Shown: piece after piece, positions 49,365-57,675 of the stretch
Layout of the letters: every line of letters starts with the position of its first letter
Position numbering within the stretch: the first letter of the stretch is position 1
NCBI GenBank assembly: GCA_963751695.1
Contig: CAVVVP010000010.1
Coordinates: 589,223 to 653,222, forward strand
Source of the DNA: SZUA-22 sp963751695
Lineage (GTDB): Bacteria > Bacteroidota > Ignavibacteria > Ignavibacteriales > Melioribacteraceae
DNA length: 64,000 nucleotides
Direction of reading: 5' to 3'
The notes under the pieces: generated by a model
Told to the model about the DNA's origin: nothing
What the model saw: the letters and a program-made list of their open reading frames with translations, nothing else
Databases searched by the model: none
Translations under genes and position numbers: made by a program

Positions 49365-50018
49365 TCAAAATTCCATTTTTGTATAATTTTTTACTGACAA
49401 TTTATATGACATGAATAAAATTACTGACATTATTAATAACCAAAGTAGTATTGAATAAAAACCAACATTTAAGAACGAAGGATTTTCTGCAATTCCACCT
49501 GGGATTAGTACCTTTTCAAAGCCCAGAATGTATGTTACAAGGAAAATAATATCTGCCAATACCAGCGACAATATATTTTTGATAGTTGACATTAGAACAA
49601 TTGATATCGCTATGAATAGTAGAAAATAAGTTGCTACGATTAATAACATTAATGGATGTATAACCACAAAGAAGTCGTTAAATTTAATAAATGCATTAAG
49701 TATCGTTGCAGTCAAGTAAATAGCAGAATATCCGAATAGTGCTATTAATCCTGTGATTATAAAATTCGAGCCAACAATTTGCTTTCTTGACACTGGTAAG
49801 CTGCACGATAAAACCTCTCCTCTAAAATTTCTCTCTATGATGAGGGATGCTGGGATTACCATGGAAACTCCACCACAAGTAATTAAAACAAAGAGCCACC
49901 ACGAACCGCTTCTATCATTGTAAGCCATAAATGAGTTGAAAAGCACAATAATTAATGTGAAAATCAATAATTGAAATCCAAAACTTTTAAGATGTTTTAA
50001 TACCAGATTATAGATCAT
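49365..50018 (-). CDS. ABC-2-type permease subunit (third of three)
   Basis: A 217-residue protein with about six membrane helices and the ABC-2 feature of a cytoplasmic segment SCSLPVSRKQIVGSNF between helices 2 and 3. It resembles the two preceding permeases (LSLPITKEQIVTARF; ASLPIERSMIVKSKY), so the three are paralogues. It is the last permease gene of the GntR-ABC operon, 9 bp after its neighbour. Confidence 0.82.
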   Translation of the reverse strand: MIYNLVLKHLKSFGFQLLIFTLIIVLFNSFMAYNDRSGSWWLFVLITCGGVSMVIPASLIIERNFRGEVLSCSLPVSRKQIVGSNFIITGLIALFGYSAIYLTATILNAFIKFNDFFVVIHPLMLLIVATYFLLFIAISIVLMSTIKNILSLVLADIIFLVTYILGFEKVLIPGGIAENPSFLNVGFYSILLWLLIMSVILFMSYKLSVKNYTKMEF

Positions 50019-50026
50019 AGCTCCAC

Positions 50027-50677
50027 CTAAAGATCATTCTTTTTATAAATTGTATTTGATAGAGAAAAGGAAATCACGATCATAAAAGCCATTATTATAG
50101 TTAGTATTAGCACTAAGCCGAAATCATCAAGAGTGAAATAGGGATTAAAATCCTTTCTGTAAGCTTTGAACAAGAGTGGAATTGGTAAAATTGCAAAAAC
50201 AGTTGATATTATAAAGACTACAACCATCCAAATGAACGACAAACCAAAAGAAGATGGTAAAAATATTGTCTGCTGAATAGTAAAAAATAGAACTGCTATA
50301 AAGACAACTTTTATATAGAAAATCTGATCAAAACTCATTGATGACTCTTCATAAATATTGTCAAATGTGTAAGCAGTCAAAAACCAAAGTGTTAATCCCA
50401 ATATAAATACTATGAGGGAAGTAATAAATCTTGCTGTAACTATTTGCTCTTTTGTGATTGGTAGACTCAGAGTAAGAAATTCAGCAGAATTTCTTTTATC
50501 GACAAATGAGAAATATGAAGCTGCAAATACAAACAAAAAATTTCCCGTCATAATAAAAACATTCCAAGGGTAAAATTTCATATGAAAAATCCCTGCAAGT
50601 AGCATGTATGCAAAAAATATCCCAAAAATTCTTTTTCCACTTACTTTAAAATTCTTTATTACTATTTGTGCTATCAT
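50027..50677 (-). CDS. ABC-2-type permease subunit (second of three)
   Basis: A 216-residue, six-helix permease paralogue; conserved segment LSLPITKEQIVTARF. It begins 1 bp after the end of the first permease gene, indicating translational coupling. It likely pairs with another subunit and the ATPase to export a peptide, lipid or antibiotic-like compound, as in YtrA-regulated systems of Gram-positives. Cargo unknown. Confidence 0.82.
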   Translation of the reverse strand: MIAQIVIKNFKVSGKRIFGIFFAYMLLAGIFHMKFYPWNVFIMTGNFLFVFAASYFSFVDKRNSAEFLTLSLPITKEQIVTARFITSLIVFILGLTLWFLTAYTFDNIYEESSMSFDQIFYIKVVFIAVLFFTIQQTIFLPSSFGLSFIWMVVVFIISTVFAILPIPLLFKAYRKDFNPYFTLDDFGLVLILTIIMAFMIVISFSLSNTIYKKNDL

Positions 50678-50678
50678 T

Positions 50679-51404
50679 TTATAAATCCTTTGTTGAATAA
50701 AATTTTTGTGAAAGCACTATTGATATTGAGATGATGATCAAAAAGATCATGATAATTACTGAGTAAACTTCAATTGGTGATAAATGAGTAATATAGTCCA
50801 TAGTTGAATCGAAAAGACCAGTAATAAAAGAGAAATCCAACTTAAAGTAACCTTCAATTAAATTTGACAAGGATCTAACAACTGGGTCTAACAAAGTTAG
50901 TATTAGAATTGTAAATATTGCAGTTTGACTTCCCCTCCCTGAACCATATTTAAAGATAAATGGAAACACAAATGCCTGAATGGAAAAAAGGACTAATAGC
51001 ATTGATATTATTCCTCGAAAACTGAGTATCACTTCAAATGCCTGCTCAGATTCTGGATCAATTGAGGAAAAAGATACGATCCAGGCAGTAATTACAACTA
51101 AACTAAAGCTGACTAATATCAGTATTGACGAAGAGTAATATTTCGATTTAACAATCATCGATCGTTCAATTGGTAAGCTCGCAAAAGTCATCTCTGTATT
51201 TGAAGTGCTGTCCATAAAGATGAACATCAGCGAAGCTGTCGTACAAATAAATAAAGTAAGTAATGTAAAAAAACCTATTACGATCCCGCCGAAATCATCC
51301 ATCATAGCTAAAAGAGAAATGAATGATAGAAATGGTATCACTATCAGAACACCTGGTAGAATTACCAGTCCAGCTAAAAAATCTTTTTTAATTAGCTTAA
51401 GCAT
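50679..51404 (-). CDS. ABC-2-type permease subunit (first of three)
   Basis: A 241-residue, six-helix permease with the paralogous segment ASLPIERSMIVKSKYYSS. It follows the ATPase gene by 4 bp. Together with the next two genes it gives one ATPase for three permeases, so two different heterodimers could share an ATPase, or a larger assembly may form. Confidence 0.82.
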   Translation of the reverse strand: MLKLIKKDFLAGLVILPGVLIVIPFLSFISLLAMMDDFGGIVIGFFTLLTLFICTTASLMFIFMDSTSNTEMTFASLPIERSMIVKSKYYSSSILILVSFSLVVITAWIVSFSSIDPESEQAFEVILSFRGIISMLLVLFSIQAFVFPFIFKYGSGRGSQTAIFTILILTLLDPVVRSLSNLIEGYFKLDFSFITGLFDSTMDYITHLSPIEVYSVIIMIFLIIISISIVLSQKFYSTKDL

Positions 51405-51408
51405 AATA

Positions 51409-52263
51409 TCACTTCTGATTGTTAAAATACATTATGTCTTCAAGGGTAGCTTTTTCAATTATTACATCTGATCCAAATTTTCTTTCTGATTCTGGAACAT
51501 TATCCGTCAGAGCTTCAAATCCAACATCACTTGTGCGATAGCCCCGTAGAAATTCTCTTGTTTCTTCATTCAAAACTTCTTTTCCCCCTTTAACAATTCC
51601 GTATCGACTAAGAATATCATCCTTACTCTCTGAGAAAATTATTTTTCCTTCATTTATAAATGTTATATAATCTGCTATCTTTTCCAGATCTGAAGTTATA
51701 TGAGTTGAAAAGAGAATTGATTTCTTTTCATTCTGCAGAAGTTCGTATAACAGATTCAGCAATTCTCTGCGAAATACCGGATCAAGGCCTGAAGTTGGTT
51801 CATCCATAATTATAAGGTCTGCATTATGCGATAGAGCAATTGCAATGGCAGATTTCATCACCATTCCGCGCGAGAATTTTTTTAGGACTTTATTCAGCGG
51901 TAGATTAAATAGATCAACAAGTTCAATGAACTTGGCTTCATCCCATTTTTTATAGAATGGAGCGATAATATTTTTGATCCGTTTCAAGGTTAAGTGATCA
52001 TAATAGTTTGGATTATCATAAACAAATCCAATTCTCTCCTTGATCTCAATTTCATATTCTCGATGATCCTTACCGAAAACCTTTATTGAACCACTATTTT
52101 TCATGACCAAGTTCATTATGGCTTTAATTATTGTGGTTTTTCCAGCTCCATTTGGTCCAATAAGTCCCATTATAAAACCTTCAGGCAATGCAAATGTAAC
52201 TTCATCTAGATAGAAGTCATCATAGTATTTTGTTAGTTTTTCAATCGCAAGTACACTAGACAT
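51409..52263 (-). CDS. ABC transporter ATPase
   Basis: A 284-residue ATP-binding subunit: Walker A GPNGAGKTT (36-44), signature FSRGM (in place of LSGGQ), Walker B LIIMDEPTSGLDP, switch His in STHITSD. The SRGM signature and the C-terminal extension (about 215-284) fit the YtrB/BcrA-like exporters encoded with GntR regulators. It lies 2 bp after the GntR gene and 4 bp before the first permease. Confidence 0.93.
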   Translation of the reverse strand: MSSVLAIEKLTKYYDDFYLDEVTFALPEGFIMGLIGPNGAGKTTIIKAIMNLVMKNSGSIKVFGKDHREYEIEIKERIGFVYDNPNYYDHLTLKRIKNIIAPFYKKWDEAKFIELVDLFNLPLNKVLKKFSRGMVMKSAIAIALSHNADLIIMDEPTSGLDPVFRRELLNLLYELLQNEKKSILFSTHITSDLEKIADYITFINEGKIIFSESKDDILSRYGIVKGGKEVLNEETREFLRGYRTSDVGFEALTDNVPESERKFGSDVIIEKATLEDIMYFNNQK

Positions 52264-52265
52264 GA

Positions 52266-52643
52266 CTACTCCTCTTCGTTATATAAAATTGATAACATGG
52301 TTTTTAACTCATTTAATTTAATCCCCAACCGTTTAGCATCAGCAACTGCATCACTTAGTTTTTCTTCAACACTCTGCATCTTTTTTTCTTCGAGCAATTC
52401 TTTATTCTGCATCGCAATAAATGTCCCCTTTCCAGCAACGGAATCAATAAATCCCTCTTTTTCTAATTCTTCATAAGCTCTTTTCGTTGTGATTACACTT
52501 ATCATCAAATCTTTGGCAAGTTTTCTAATTGAGGGAAGCGCATCTCCTTCTCTCAGCTCACCAGATATTATCTGTGCCTTTATCTGTTTTGTCACTTGTT
52601 CGTAGATTGGGTCGGATGACGCATTTGAGATTATTATCTTCAT
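52266..52643 (-). CDS. GntR-family (YtrA-like) regulator
   Basis: A 125-residue regulator with a GntR winged helix (DPIYEQVTKQIKAQIISGEL, DALPSIRKLAKDL, TTKRAYEELEKEGF) and a short C-terminal dimer helix, as in the YtrA subfamily. These sit first in ABC operons and repress them. A dyad CATAT...ATATG at 52680-52701, just upstream, is the likely operator. Confidence 0.9.
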   Translation of the reverse strand: MKIIISNASSDPIYEQVTKQIKAQIISGELREGDALPSIRKLAKDLMISVITTKRAYEELEKEGFIDSVAGKGTFIAMQNKELLEEKKMQSVEEKLSDAVADAKRLGIKLNELKTMLSILYNEEE

Positions 52644-52679
52644 TTTAATTTTTCAATAATTTTTAATGTGCATTCTGTT

Positions 52680-52701
52680 CATATTGTATATACTGTATAT
52701 G
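52680..52701. promoter_or_regulatory. candidate GntR operator
   Basis: An imperfect dyad reading CATAT at one side and ATATG at the other around GTATATAC, about 37-58 bp upstream of the GntR start. AT-rich dyads can arise by chance, so this is tentative. Confidence 0.35.
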
Positions 52702-52987
52702 TTTTGACGTTAATTTATGATAAAAGTTCCATCTTGTCAAGTTTTTTTTAATGGAGAATAAATTCAACTGAGATTATCAATAGTTTTTTTAAATGCTGTT
52801 TTACGTCAGCGCTTATCGGACAGTTTAGAACTTGATAATAAGAGATGGTTTTGAGATAATCTTGATTTAGTTCTTAGACGGGGCTTAATATTTATAGTTT
52901 AAATATTTAAACTGTATTTTTTCTTTAATTGGATTAAAGGTTGCGCTCTGCTTACTTGTCCCTATTCAAAACATCATCTGCATAATA
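52702..52987. other. non-coding stretch
   Basis: No gene or RNA visible; mostly AT-rich, with the palindrome-like TTTAAATATTTAAA near 52898-52911. Confidence 0.4.
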
Positions 52988-53030
52988 AACAGCTTTTAAA
53001 GGCTAAATTTAGCCAAAATAAGTTGCTGTT
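52988..53030 (-). terminator. nested hairpin after S41-like gene
   Basis: The outer arms AACAGC/GCTGTT enclose a perfect 14-bp palindrome GGCTAAATTTAGCC. On the minus strand it lies about 100 bp after the S41-like gene and is followed by TTTATTA. Probably a transcript-end structure; alternatively part of a folded recombination site. Confidence 0.45.
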
Positions 53031-53084
53031 GATCATCAATGTTGTCAATTATTTTCATGGATGAACAACTGAATGGGTAGGCTG

Positions 53085-53091
53085 GTTAGGC
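53085..53091 (-). other. GCCTAAC core (cassette-site-like)
   Basis: GTTAGGC on the plus strand, i.e. GCCTAAC on the minus strand, 36 bp after the stop of the S41-like gene. A reverse-oriented partner core is at about 55030-55036 in front of that gene. See the findings; on its own a 7-mer proves nothing. Confidence 0.3.
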
Positions 53092-53126
53092 CATCATTGC
53101 AATAATACAATTATTCATTATTAATT

Positions 53127-55007
53127 TTACAGGCTATCAATTAATCTCAGTGCAAAAAGAATTTCGGCGTTTGGATCAAAGTCAAAAGATTGCAAGTCAT
53201 CATAAGTAATTTCATAATCCGGTCGAAAAGTTTTGCCAAGTTCTGGATTATCACGGAAGTGGGTTATATAAAGATGAGAAACACCCCCGCCAAGCCGGGA
53301 ATAGTTTAATTTAAAACCTACCCAAGCACCGCAGGCATTACCAGCTTGAGAGGAAGGTATACCTATAAGCTTACCACCTGCAGCCCAATGATCATACATA
53401 AAAGCATATCCAGAACTTGTTGTTAAAGGTGAACACAGAATAATAATATTTTTCGGTTGATAGTATCCAGAGTATTTTTCCGATTGGTATTCCTTCCAGA
53501 AAGTTGTGGATGTTGAAGCCTCATCTTCAATAATCCGAATAGCTTCTTCTCTGCTAAGATTTTCGCCCTTTCTTGGATAATTGGCAAAGTCGTAATCAGT
53601 TTCAGTTAATTCTATCGGCTTGTGTTCATTGATATTATTAATATCCAATCCGGAATATTGTCTCCAAAAGAGAGGAGAATACTTTTTCGCAAAAATACTT
53701 TTTTTATTTCGGGAATTAATGAGTGCTTCCTTTCCGTACATAAAATAGTAGAAAATTGTAGATATGAAAGCATTCCCCCCCTGGTTCCTCCTCAGATCAA
53801 TGATCAGGTTCGAGGACTGATTATTTTTCATTTTCCCTAAAAGCTCTCGGCACAGTTCAGTGGCAGAGGGCAAACCAGCAACAAGTTCGTTACTGTTCAG
53901 AGGCGGAGACGCGTCGTTATATTTCTGGTAAATGTGCTTAGCCAGTTCTTTTCTCAATGATCCTTGGAGTACTTGTTCCATCTCGAAACTTTCCCGATAG
54001 GTATACATGTTTTCAATCAGGACAAGCGCGGTCTTTTTTCCCTCATCAATAAATTTGTAAACATAATCGCTTTTCTCGGTTGAGGGGAGGTTAAACTTGG
54101 TTTCAGGAAAGATCAGGTTATCAACAGGTTTAGTATTTGGTTTAAAATTTAATTCGATTCTACTGCTATCCGGTTTTTCCAGAACAACTTTAATAGATTT
54201 TCCCTCCCATTCGGGGATAAGATGTGAAAGCAGGTTATAGTGCCAGAGTGTTCCGTCGTAACCTAGATAGCGCATTAACTGATATTCATTGTCGTAACCT
54301 TTAATTTCGGCCTGTCTTTTGAGTAGATCTTTAAAATGAATATTCTCAACCGTCAACAGTTTTGATCCGATCAGATGTTTTTGACTGGAATCAATAACGC
54401 CGGCAACATATAAACAATCATCCACTGGGCTGAAATGGAGTGGTATCCCGCCAGGCGACTGTTGATATAAGTCAAAAGGCAGCCAGAATGATGTATGCCC
54501 GTCACCCACCGAAGCCAAAAGAGGGCAAATGTGTCGGTAAAACTCCTGCTTTGTCAAACCCTCTTCGGGTATTGTACGAATAAGGTCTTGCATCCTCCTA
54601 TTAAAGGCTACCTTGCCGCCGCCTCTTTGGTAGGGGTCAGGGTGTGTAAGTTCCAGAATGGAAGCCAGCTGCCTAACATCATCAACTAGAAAATCCCTGC
54701 TTATCTTTTGGTTCAAAATAATCTGTCCGAGACTTACCCACGATTTCCCAAATACCAGCACGAGAATAATAATACTAATAAATACTGCTGTTCTTCTGAG
54801 CCATTGTATTTTGACAAATTGAAGTGATATGCCCATGAATAACCCAAGACCTATAAATAGAAATTCAAAGGCACGAAGATCGCTGAGCATGGAGCCAAAA
54901 ATCCAGTTCATACATATACCCCAAACCAGCCAGAATATAAGTGTGCGATATTTTTTTAGAAATGAGCGGATACTGGATAGTTTGATTTCAGAAATAATTG
55001 TCTTCAT
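53127..55007 (-). CDS. membrane protein with S41 (tail-specific protease-like) domain
   Basis: A 626-residue protein. Three N-terminal membrane helices (about 22-95) are followed by an outward-facing S41-like domain: GDGHTSFW (about 169-176), DLRRNQGG (404-411) and the nucleophile region SPLTTSSGYAF (Ser531/532), then FRPDYEI. S41 enzymes cleave C-termini or small peptides; this one lacks an evident PDZ domain. Its G+C is higher than the flanking operons. Cassette-like 7-mers and an insertion-sequence cluster flank it, suggesting transfer. No partner gene is present. Confidence 0.78.
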   Translation of the reverse strand: MKTIISEIKLSSIRSFLKKYRTLIFWLVWGICMNWIFGSMLSDLRAFEFLFIGLGLFMGISLQFVKIQWLRRTAVFISIIILVLVFGKSWVSLGQIILNQKISRDFLVDDVRQLASILELTHPDPYQRGGGKVAFNRRMQDLIRTIPEEGLTKQEFYRHICPLLASVGDGHTSFWLPFDLYQQSPGGIPLHFSPVDDCLYVAGVIDSSQKHLIGSKLLTVENIHFKDLLKRQAEIKGYDNEYQLMRYLGYDGTLWHYNLLSHLIPEWEGKSIKVVLEKPDSSRIELNFKPNTKPVDNLIFPETKFNLPSTEKSDYVYKFIDEGKKTALVLIENMYTYRESFEMEQVLQGSLRKELAKHIYQKYNDASPPLNSNELVAGLPSATELCRELLGKMKNNQSSNLIIDLRRNQGGNAFISTIFYYFMYGKEALINSRNKKSIFAKKYSPLFWRQYSGLDINNINEHKPIELTETDYDFANYPRKGENLSREEAIRIIEDEASTSTTFWKEYQSEKYSGYYQPKNIIILCSPLTTSSGYAFMYDHWAAGGKLIGIPSSQAGNACGAWVGFKLNYSRLGGGVSHLYITHFRDNPELGKTFRPDYEITYDDLQSFDFDPNAEILFALRLIDSL

Positions 55008-55027
55008 TTGGTCATCTTTTATTTATC

Positions 55028-55220
55028 CAATGGCCTAACGGCTGTTATGTTAAAACACAAGCCGTAAATAAGTTCTCTGAATATTTAATTTTCAAAAAGA
55101 AGTAACATCCTGTTATTCGCTGTCCAAGCAGCAATTATCGTTTTCGTTTTTAATGAACCGGGCCGCATTCTTGCTTTACGCAATTTCACAATACGGATAT
55201 TTGTTGCACGCCGTTAGCCG
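55028..55220. repeat. integron-attC-like or cassette-junction sequence
   Basis: Inverted words CCTAACGGC (about 55031) and GCCGTTAGC (about 55208) enclose about 190 bp. On the minus strand the 3' arm ACGGCT...AGCCGT plus GTTAGGC looks like the end of a cassette site, and the S41 gene starts about 25 bp beyond it. The outer arms are one base short of full complementarity and I found no integrase gene, so the assignment is weak. Confidence 0.35.
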
Positions 55221-55234
55221 CGATCACCGGTCCT

Positions 55235-56179
55235 TTAAGCTGCTATACCTTTCTGATTCGAAGGCATATTTATTACGTACTCTTCTTCTTTTTCTGTTAT
55301 TGCATGTACTTTCATCATTAACTTTCGCGCTACTGCTACAATGGCTTTCTGTTTCTTTCCACTCTTTTTATAGACACGTTCAAATTTATCCAGTAAGTTT
55401 CCGTCTTTTCTAACCGCTACCCAAGCCAGTTCCATTATTATCGATCTTAATTGTCTACTCCCTATCAATCCGGTTCTACTTCGTATTGTTTCTTCACCGC
55501 TGCTATGCTCTCCGGGAGTTAGTCCAACGTAATGGACTAATTTTTCTCCGGTTTCAAATCTTCCTTTCATATCAAACAAAAACACAACCAGCCTTACCGC
55601 ACTTATTATTCCTATCCCATTATTCTTCTCTATTCTTTTTATTCGTGCATTGAGTTCTTCGTCTTCACTGATTTCCTTAATTCTTTTCTCACTATCTTTT
55701 ATTTGTTCTTTAACGTATTCATATTCTCTAATCAACTGCTCAAACTTTTTGTTAAATATTTCTTCTTGAAATTTTACACTTTTCAGCTTTTCAACGAACC
55801 CCTTATTCCACTTCTCCCATTTCATAGGGTGGTTCTTTACTTCGAGTATACATTTAATCTGTCTTAGTATCTGTCCTCCACGCATCTTCTCTTTGTCATA
55901 GATCCTAAAGATCGACCGGTATTCTCGGATTTTCATCGTAGGAACTTTAACTGCTCTCAACAAATCTCTTGAATGCTGGAATGACAGTTTTCGAGAATCA
56001 ACTTTGTCTGTCTTGACAATACTTCCGTCACGGTAAATTCTGTTGGTCGGGGTTACAATTATGTTGTAACCTCTCTCATGAAAGTAATCGTAAATCCAAA
56101 ATCCCGAAAAACAGCATTCATAAACAATGTGGAAAAGAGCACCCGGATATGTATTCAATAATTTTCTTTCTAATTGACC
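55235..56179 (-). pseudogene. IS110-family transposase, N-terminus lost
   Basis: About 314 residues of an IS110-type (DEDD) transposase/recombinase. The Glu (VYECCFSG) and the third and fourth acids (VKTDKVDSRKL) and the C-terminal transposase_20 region (IKRIEKNNGIGIISAVRL; VGLTPGEHSSGE) are present. The opening part with the first catalytic Asp (the GLDVSK-type strand) is missing, because an IS3-family element begins at 56180. An ATG just inside that element (56188) gives an artificial start. The missing N-terminus is not found on the far side of the IS3 element. Inactive. Confidence 0.85.
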
Positions 56180-56284
56180 TGCCCCCAAAAAAGTGATCCA
56201 CTATAAATGTTATATTTAGGATCAATTGAAGTGCTCCCCATTTCGGGTCCAAAAAGAATGTTAGTACAGCTTCTATAATTTTCA

Positions 56285-57088
56285 TTATGTATATACATTT
56301 ATTTTATTTGATTTGCTTGAAAATTCTTTGGGTGTTTTATATCCTAAAGAACTATGTGGTCGATAATTATTGTATTGCAGCCTCCATCTTTCTATTTTCT
56401 CTCGAGCATCTTCAAGAGATAAGAACCAATGCTGATTCAAACACTCCTGTCTAAATCTTGAGTTAAATGCTTCTACAAAGGCATTGTCTGTGGGTTTTCC
56501 TGGTCTACTAAAATCCAGCTCAACCTTATTCCAGTATGCCCATCTGTCAAAATCTTTTGATATAAATTCCGGTCCATTGTCTACCTTAATCCTTTTTGGT
56601 AATCCTGTGTACTTTGTTATTTTCTCCAAAGTTTGAACAACTTCGATTCCTCTAATTCTTTGACCAGCTTCCAATGTAAGACTTTCACGCGTATGATTAT
56701 CGACTATCACCAAAATCCTCATTCGACGACCATCAAAGAGCTGATCTGAAACAAAGTCCATGCTCCAGCATTCATTCCTTTCCTTGGCAGTTGGTTTTAG
56801 TTCCCGTTTCTGGCAGGCTACTCTTCTTATTGGAACTTTCTTTCTTAGACCTAATCCTTCTTCTCGATATATACGATATACCCGTTTGTGATTTACTGTC
56901 CAACCCTCACGAAGAAGTAATACGTGAAGTCTTCGATATCCATAGCCGATCCTTGAAGATGCCATGTCTCTCAGTCGTATTCTAAGTCCTTCTTGAGGAT
57001 CTTTTCTGCTCTTATAACGATGTGTGGTTCTGGAGTATCCCAATGCGTCACAAGCCTGCCGTTCGCTCGTATTGTACGTTTTAACCAT
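56285..57088 (-). CDS. IS3 transposase OrfB (integrase part)
   Basis: 267 residues from the first ATG, with the frame open further upstream to the slippery site. HTH_21 and rve integrase core with the DDE residues: MDFVSD, VDNGPEF and the Glu in NAFVEAFNSRFRQECL; final HxxL-type region NYRPHSSLGYKTP. It is mainly made as an OrfAB fusion by -1 frameshifting from OrfA. Confidence 0.92.
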   Translation of the reverse strand: MVKTYNTSERQACDALGYSRTTHRYKSRKDPQEGLRIRLRDMASSRIGYGYRRLHVLLLREGWTVNHKRVYRIYREEGLGLRKKVPIRRVACQKRELKPTAKERNECWSMDFVSDQLFDGRRMRILVIVDNHTRESLTLEAGQRIRGIEVVQTLEKITKYTGLPKRIKVDNGPEFISKDFDRWAYWNKVELDFSRPGKPTDNAFVEAFNSRFRQECLNQHWFLSLEDAREKIERWRLQYNNYRPHSSLGYKTPKEFSSKSNKINVYT

Positions 57089-57120
57089 CTCTTTTACCAG
57101 TTCTCTTCGTACGGCAGGCC

Positions 57121-57384
57121 TTAAAGCTTTTTTGATAATACATCCTGTAGCATTTGTTTATCTAACGTTAGGTCAGCTACTATTTTCTTCAGCCGTAAGT
57201 TTTCATCTTCTAACTGTTTAAGTCGTCGAATCTCCTGACTTTGAAGCCCTGAATACTGTTTTCTCCATCGATAAAAGGTTACTTCACTTATTCCCATTTT
57301 TCTGGTTATCTCTGATATTGGTGTTCCCGTTTCGGATTGTCTCAAGGCAAAAGCTATCTGCTGTTCTGTGTAACGTTTCTTCAT
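57121..57384 (-). CDS. IS3 transposase OrfA (helix-turn-helix part)
   Basis: 87 residues: HTH (TEQQIAFALRQSETGTPISE, then KMGISEVTFYRWRKQYSG) and a leucine-zipper-like helix (LEDENLRLKKIVADLTLDKQ). It binds the IS ends. The stop comes two codons after the slippery heptamer, as expected for IS3 elements. Confidence 0.92.
   Translation of the reverse strand: MKKRYTEQQIAFALRQSETGTPISEITRKMGISEVTFYRWRKQYSGLQSQEIRRLKQLEDENLRLKKIVADLTLDKQMLQDVLSKKL
57127..57133 (-). promoter_or_regulatory. -1 ribosomal frameshift site A-AAA-AAG
   Basis: On the minus strand the last OrfA codons read TCA AAA AAG CTT TAA. A one-base backward slip on the A6G heptamer continues as AAA GCT TTA AGG CCT into OrfB without stops, joining OrfA to OrfB. 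Confidence 0.85.
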
Positions 57385-57453
57385 TTCTTGCTCCTTTTAT
57401 GATTCTTCAATTTAACTTTTTTTCATCCTTTTTGGATCAAGAAATGGGGGGCA

Positions 57454-57675
57454 TAACAATCTATTATCAATTCTAAGCGAAAGTAACAAACTGTTAGTAG
57501 CACTAAAAGAATACATAATAATTAAAATTAAGTAGTGAATAAAAACCAACTATGTTAAAATCTTTTCCTTGTTTCTTATCAGGTATTTGCGGCAGTCTTT
57601 TCTATATCTGATGAAGGGCCAATTCTGGAACTATATTCATTATCAACTTCATATCTGGGTCATCCTTATAACTAT
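57454..57675. other. non-coding flank of the IS3 element
   Basis: Between the IS3 right end and the UroD-type gene. Only short minus-strand frames interrupted by stops are present; possibly remnants, nothing recognisable. Confidence 0.35.

Larger units (their letters stand above)
56180..57453 (-). mobile_element. IS3-family insertion sequence (1274 bp)
   Basis: Bounded by imperfect inverted repeats: TGCCCCCAAAAAAGTGATCCA at the left, and at the right the complement reading TGCCCCCCATTTCTTGATCCA, both starting TG. It contains overlapping OrfA and OrfB and a -1 slippery site. No matching target duplication is visible (GACC left, TAAC right), so one side has probably been rearranged. It interrupts an IS110-type gene. 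The group is probably IS407/IS3-like; I cannot settle it by eye. Confidence 0.85.

Noticed and set aside
55153..55413. 86-residue plus-strand frame near the IS110 remnant
   Set aside because: Runs from the cassette-like non-coding sequence into the antisense of the transposase; no homology recognised.
56285..57384. Frameshift in the IS3 transposase as a pseudogene
   Set aside because: The OrfA/OrfB break is the normal -1 programmed frameshift at A-AAA-AAG, so the element is probably intact.
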